Source: Thalassospira lucentensis
GTDB taxonomy: Bacteria > Pseudomonadota > Alphaproteobacteria > Rhodospirillales > Thalassospiraceae
DNA: 64,000 bases
Direction: 5' to 3'
Assembly (NCBI RefSeq): GCF_032921865.1
Contig: NZ_CP136684.1
Location: 2,019,001-2,083,000 of the forward strand
Of the stretch, positions 63,974 to 64,000 are shown piece by piece; position 1 is the stretch's first letter; every line of letters starts with the position of its first letter. Under the pieces are notes generated by a model that was not told the DNA's origin, searched no databases, and worked only from the letters and a program-made list of their open reading frames with translations. The translations under genes were made by a program, and so were the position numbers.

Positions 63974-64000
63974 CTTTCCGATCCGGCTTTGGCCCGCATG

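Noticed and set aside
1..64000. CRISPR arrays, prophage, transposons, tRNA or rRNA genes
   Set aside because: I looked for regularly spaced repeats, integrase or transposase motifs and tRNA-like ends and saw none.

Overview
The window is a compact, GC-rich chromosomal segment of an alphaproteobacterium. Marker blocks point there: rpsP-rimM-trmD-rplS running into leuC-leuD-leuB, gpmI-envC-ctpA-polysaccharide deacetylase-rppH, an FnrN-type regulator beside complete ccoNOQP and ccoGHIS clusters, and Asd, DapF, FolD and PanBC of alphaproteobacterial type. Overall protein resemblance (from memory, not from a search) suggests a marine Rhodospirillales member such as Thalassospira. Most of it is housekeeping DNA. 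I see no phage, transposase, CRISPR array, tRNA or rRNA.

Layout. 1-7.1 kb: the 3' end of a chemoreceptor gene, then a tripartite RND efflux operon (adaptor, pump, outer-membrane lipoprotein). 7.2-16.2 kb: scattered single genes. Three of them act on alkylated DNA (an AlkB-like dioxygenase, Tag, a YcaQ/AlkX-type glycosylase); the others are a LacI-family regulator, an AT-richer glycosyltransferase, yggT-yggU-folD and an SLC13 transporter with TrkA-C domains. 16.3-22.5 kb: a polyol/sugar ABC uptake operon with its own SDR dehydrogenase and a SorC-type regulator. 22.7-27.5 kb: asd, a cyclopropane fatty acid synthase, a small unknown protein, and a carboxymuconolactone decarboxylase-like protein paired with an ECF41-type sigma factor. 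27.5-37.4 kb: leucine biosynthesis (leuB, leuD, a 62-aa unknown protein, leuC), ribosome and SRP genes (rplS, trmD, rimM, rpsP, ffh) and pantothenate genes (panC, panB). 37.6-47.5 kb: the low-oxygen respiration block, with fnrN, ccoS, ccoI, ccoH, ccoG, then ccoP, ccoQ, ccoO, ccoN, and a divergent GNAT-like gene. 47.5-54.2 kb: dapF, pgk, a squalene/phytoene synthase-like gene, a secreted barrel-like protein, a hydrolase, tam, a small membrane protein and rppH. 54.3-64 kb: polysaccharide deacetylase, ctpA, envC, gpmI, then a tandem glycine riboswitch ahead of serine deaminase, a DHFR/RibD-like protein, a lipoprotein and rlmH.

How the genes work together. FnrN carries the Cys pattern of an oxygen-sensing FeS regulator. 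Two FNR/FixK-type boxes lie between ccoN and the divergent gene, and each is centred exactly 41.5 bp from the start site implied by a nearby -10-like hexamer, so the cbb3 oxidase and a GNAT-like protein look co-regulated. The ECF41-type sigma factor has a match to the published ECF41 promoter (TGTcACA-N16-CGTC) upstream of its carboxymuconolactone decarboxylase partner. A tandem glycine riboswitch precedes serine deaminase. A perfect 28-bp palindrome sits before the YcaQ-like gene and contains a strong Shine-Dalgarno sequence and a tiny overlapping reading frame. The less explained items are the short gene inside leuCD, the stand-alone protein at 25541, the interrupted inverted repeat before cfa and the LacI operator pair.
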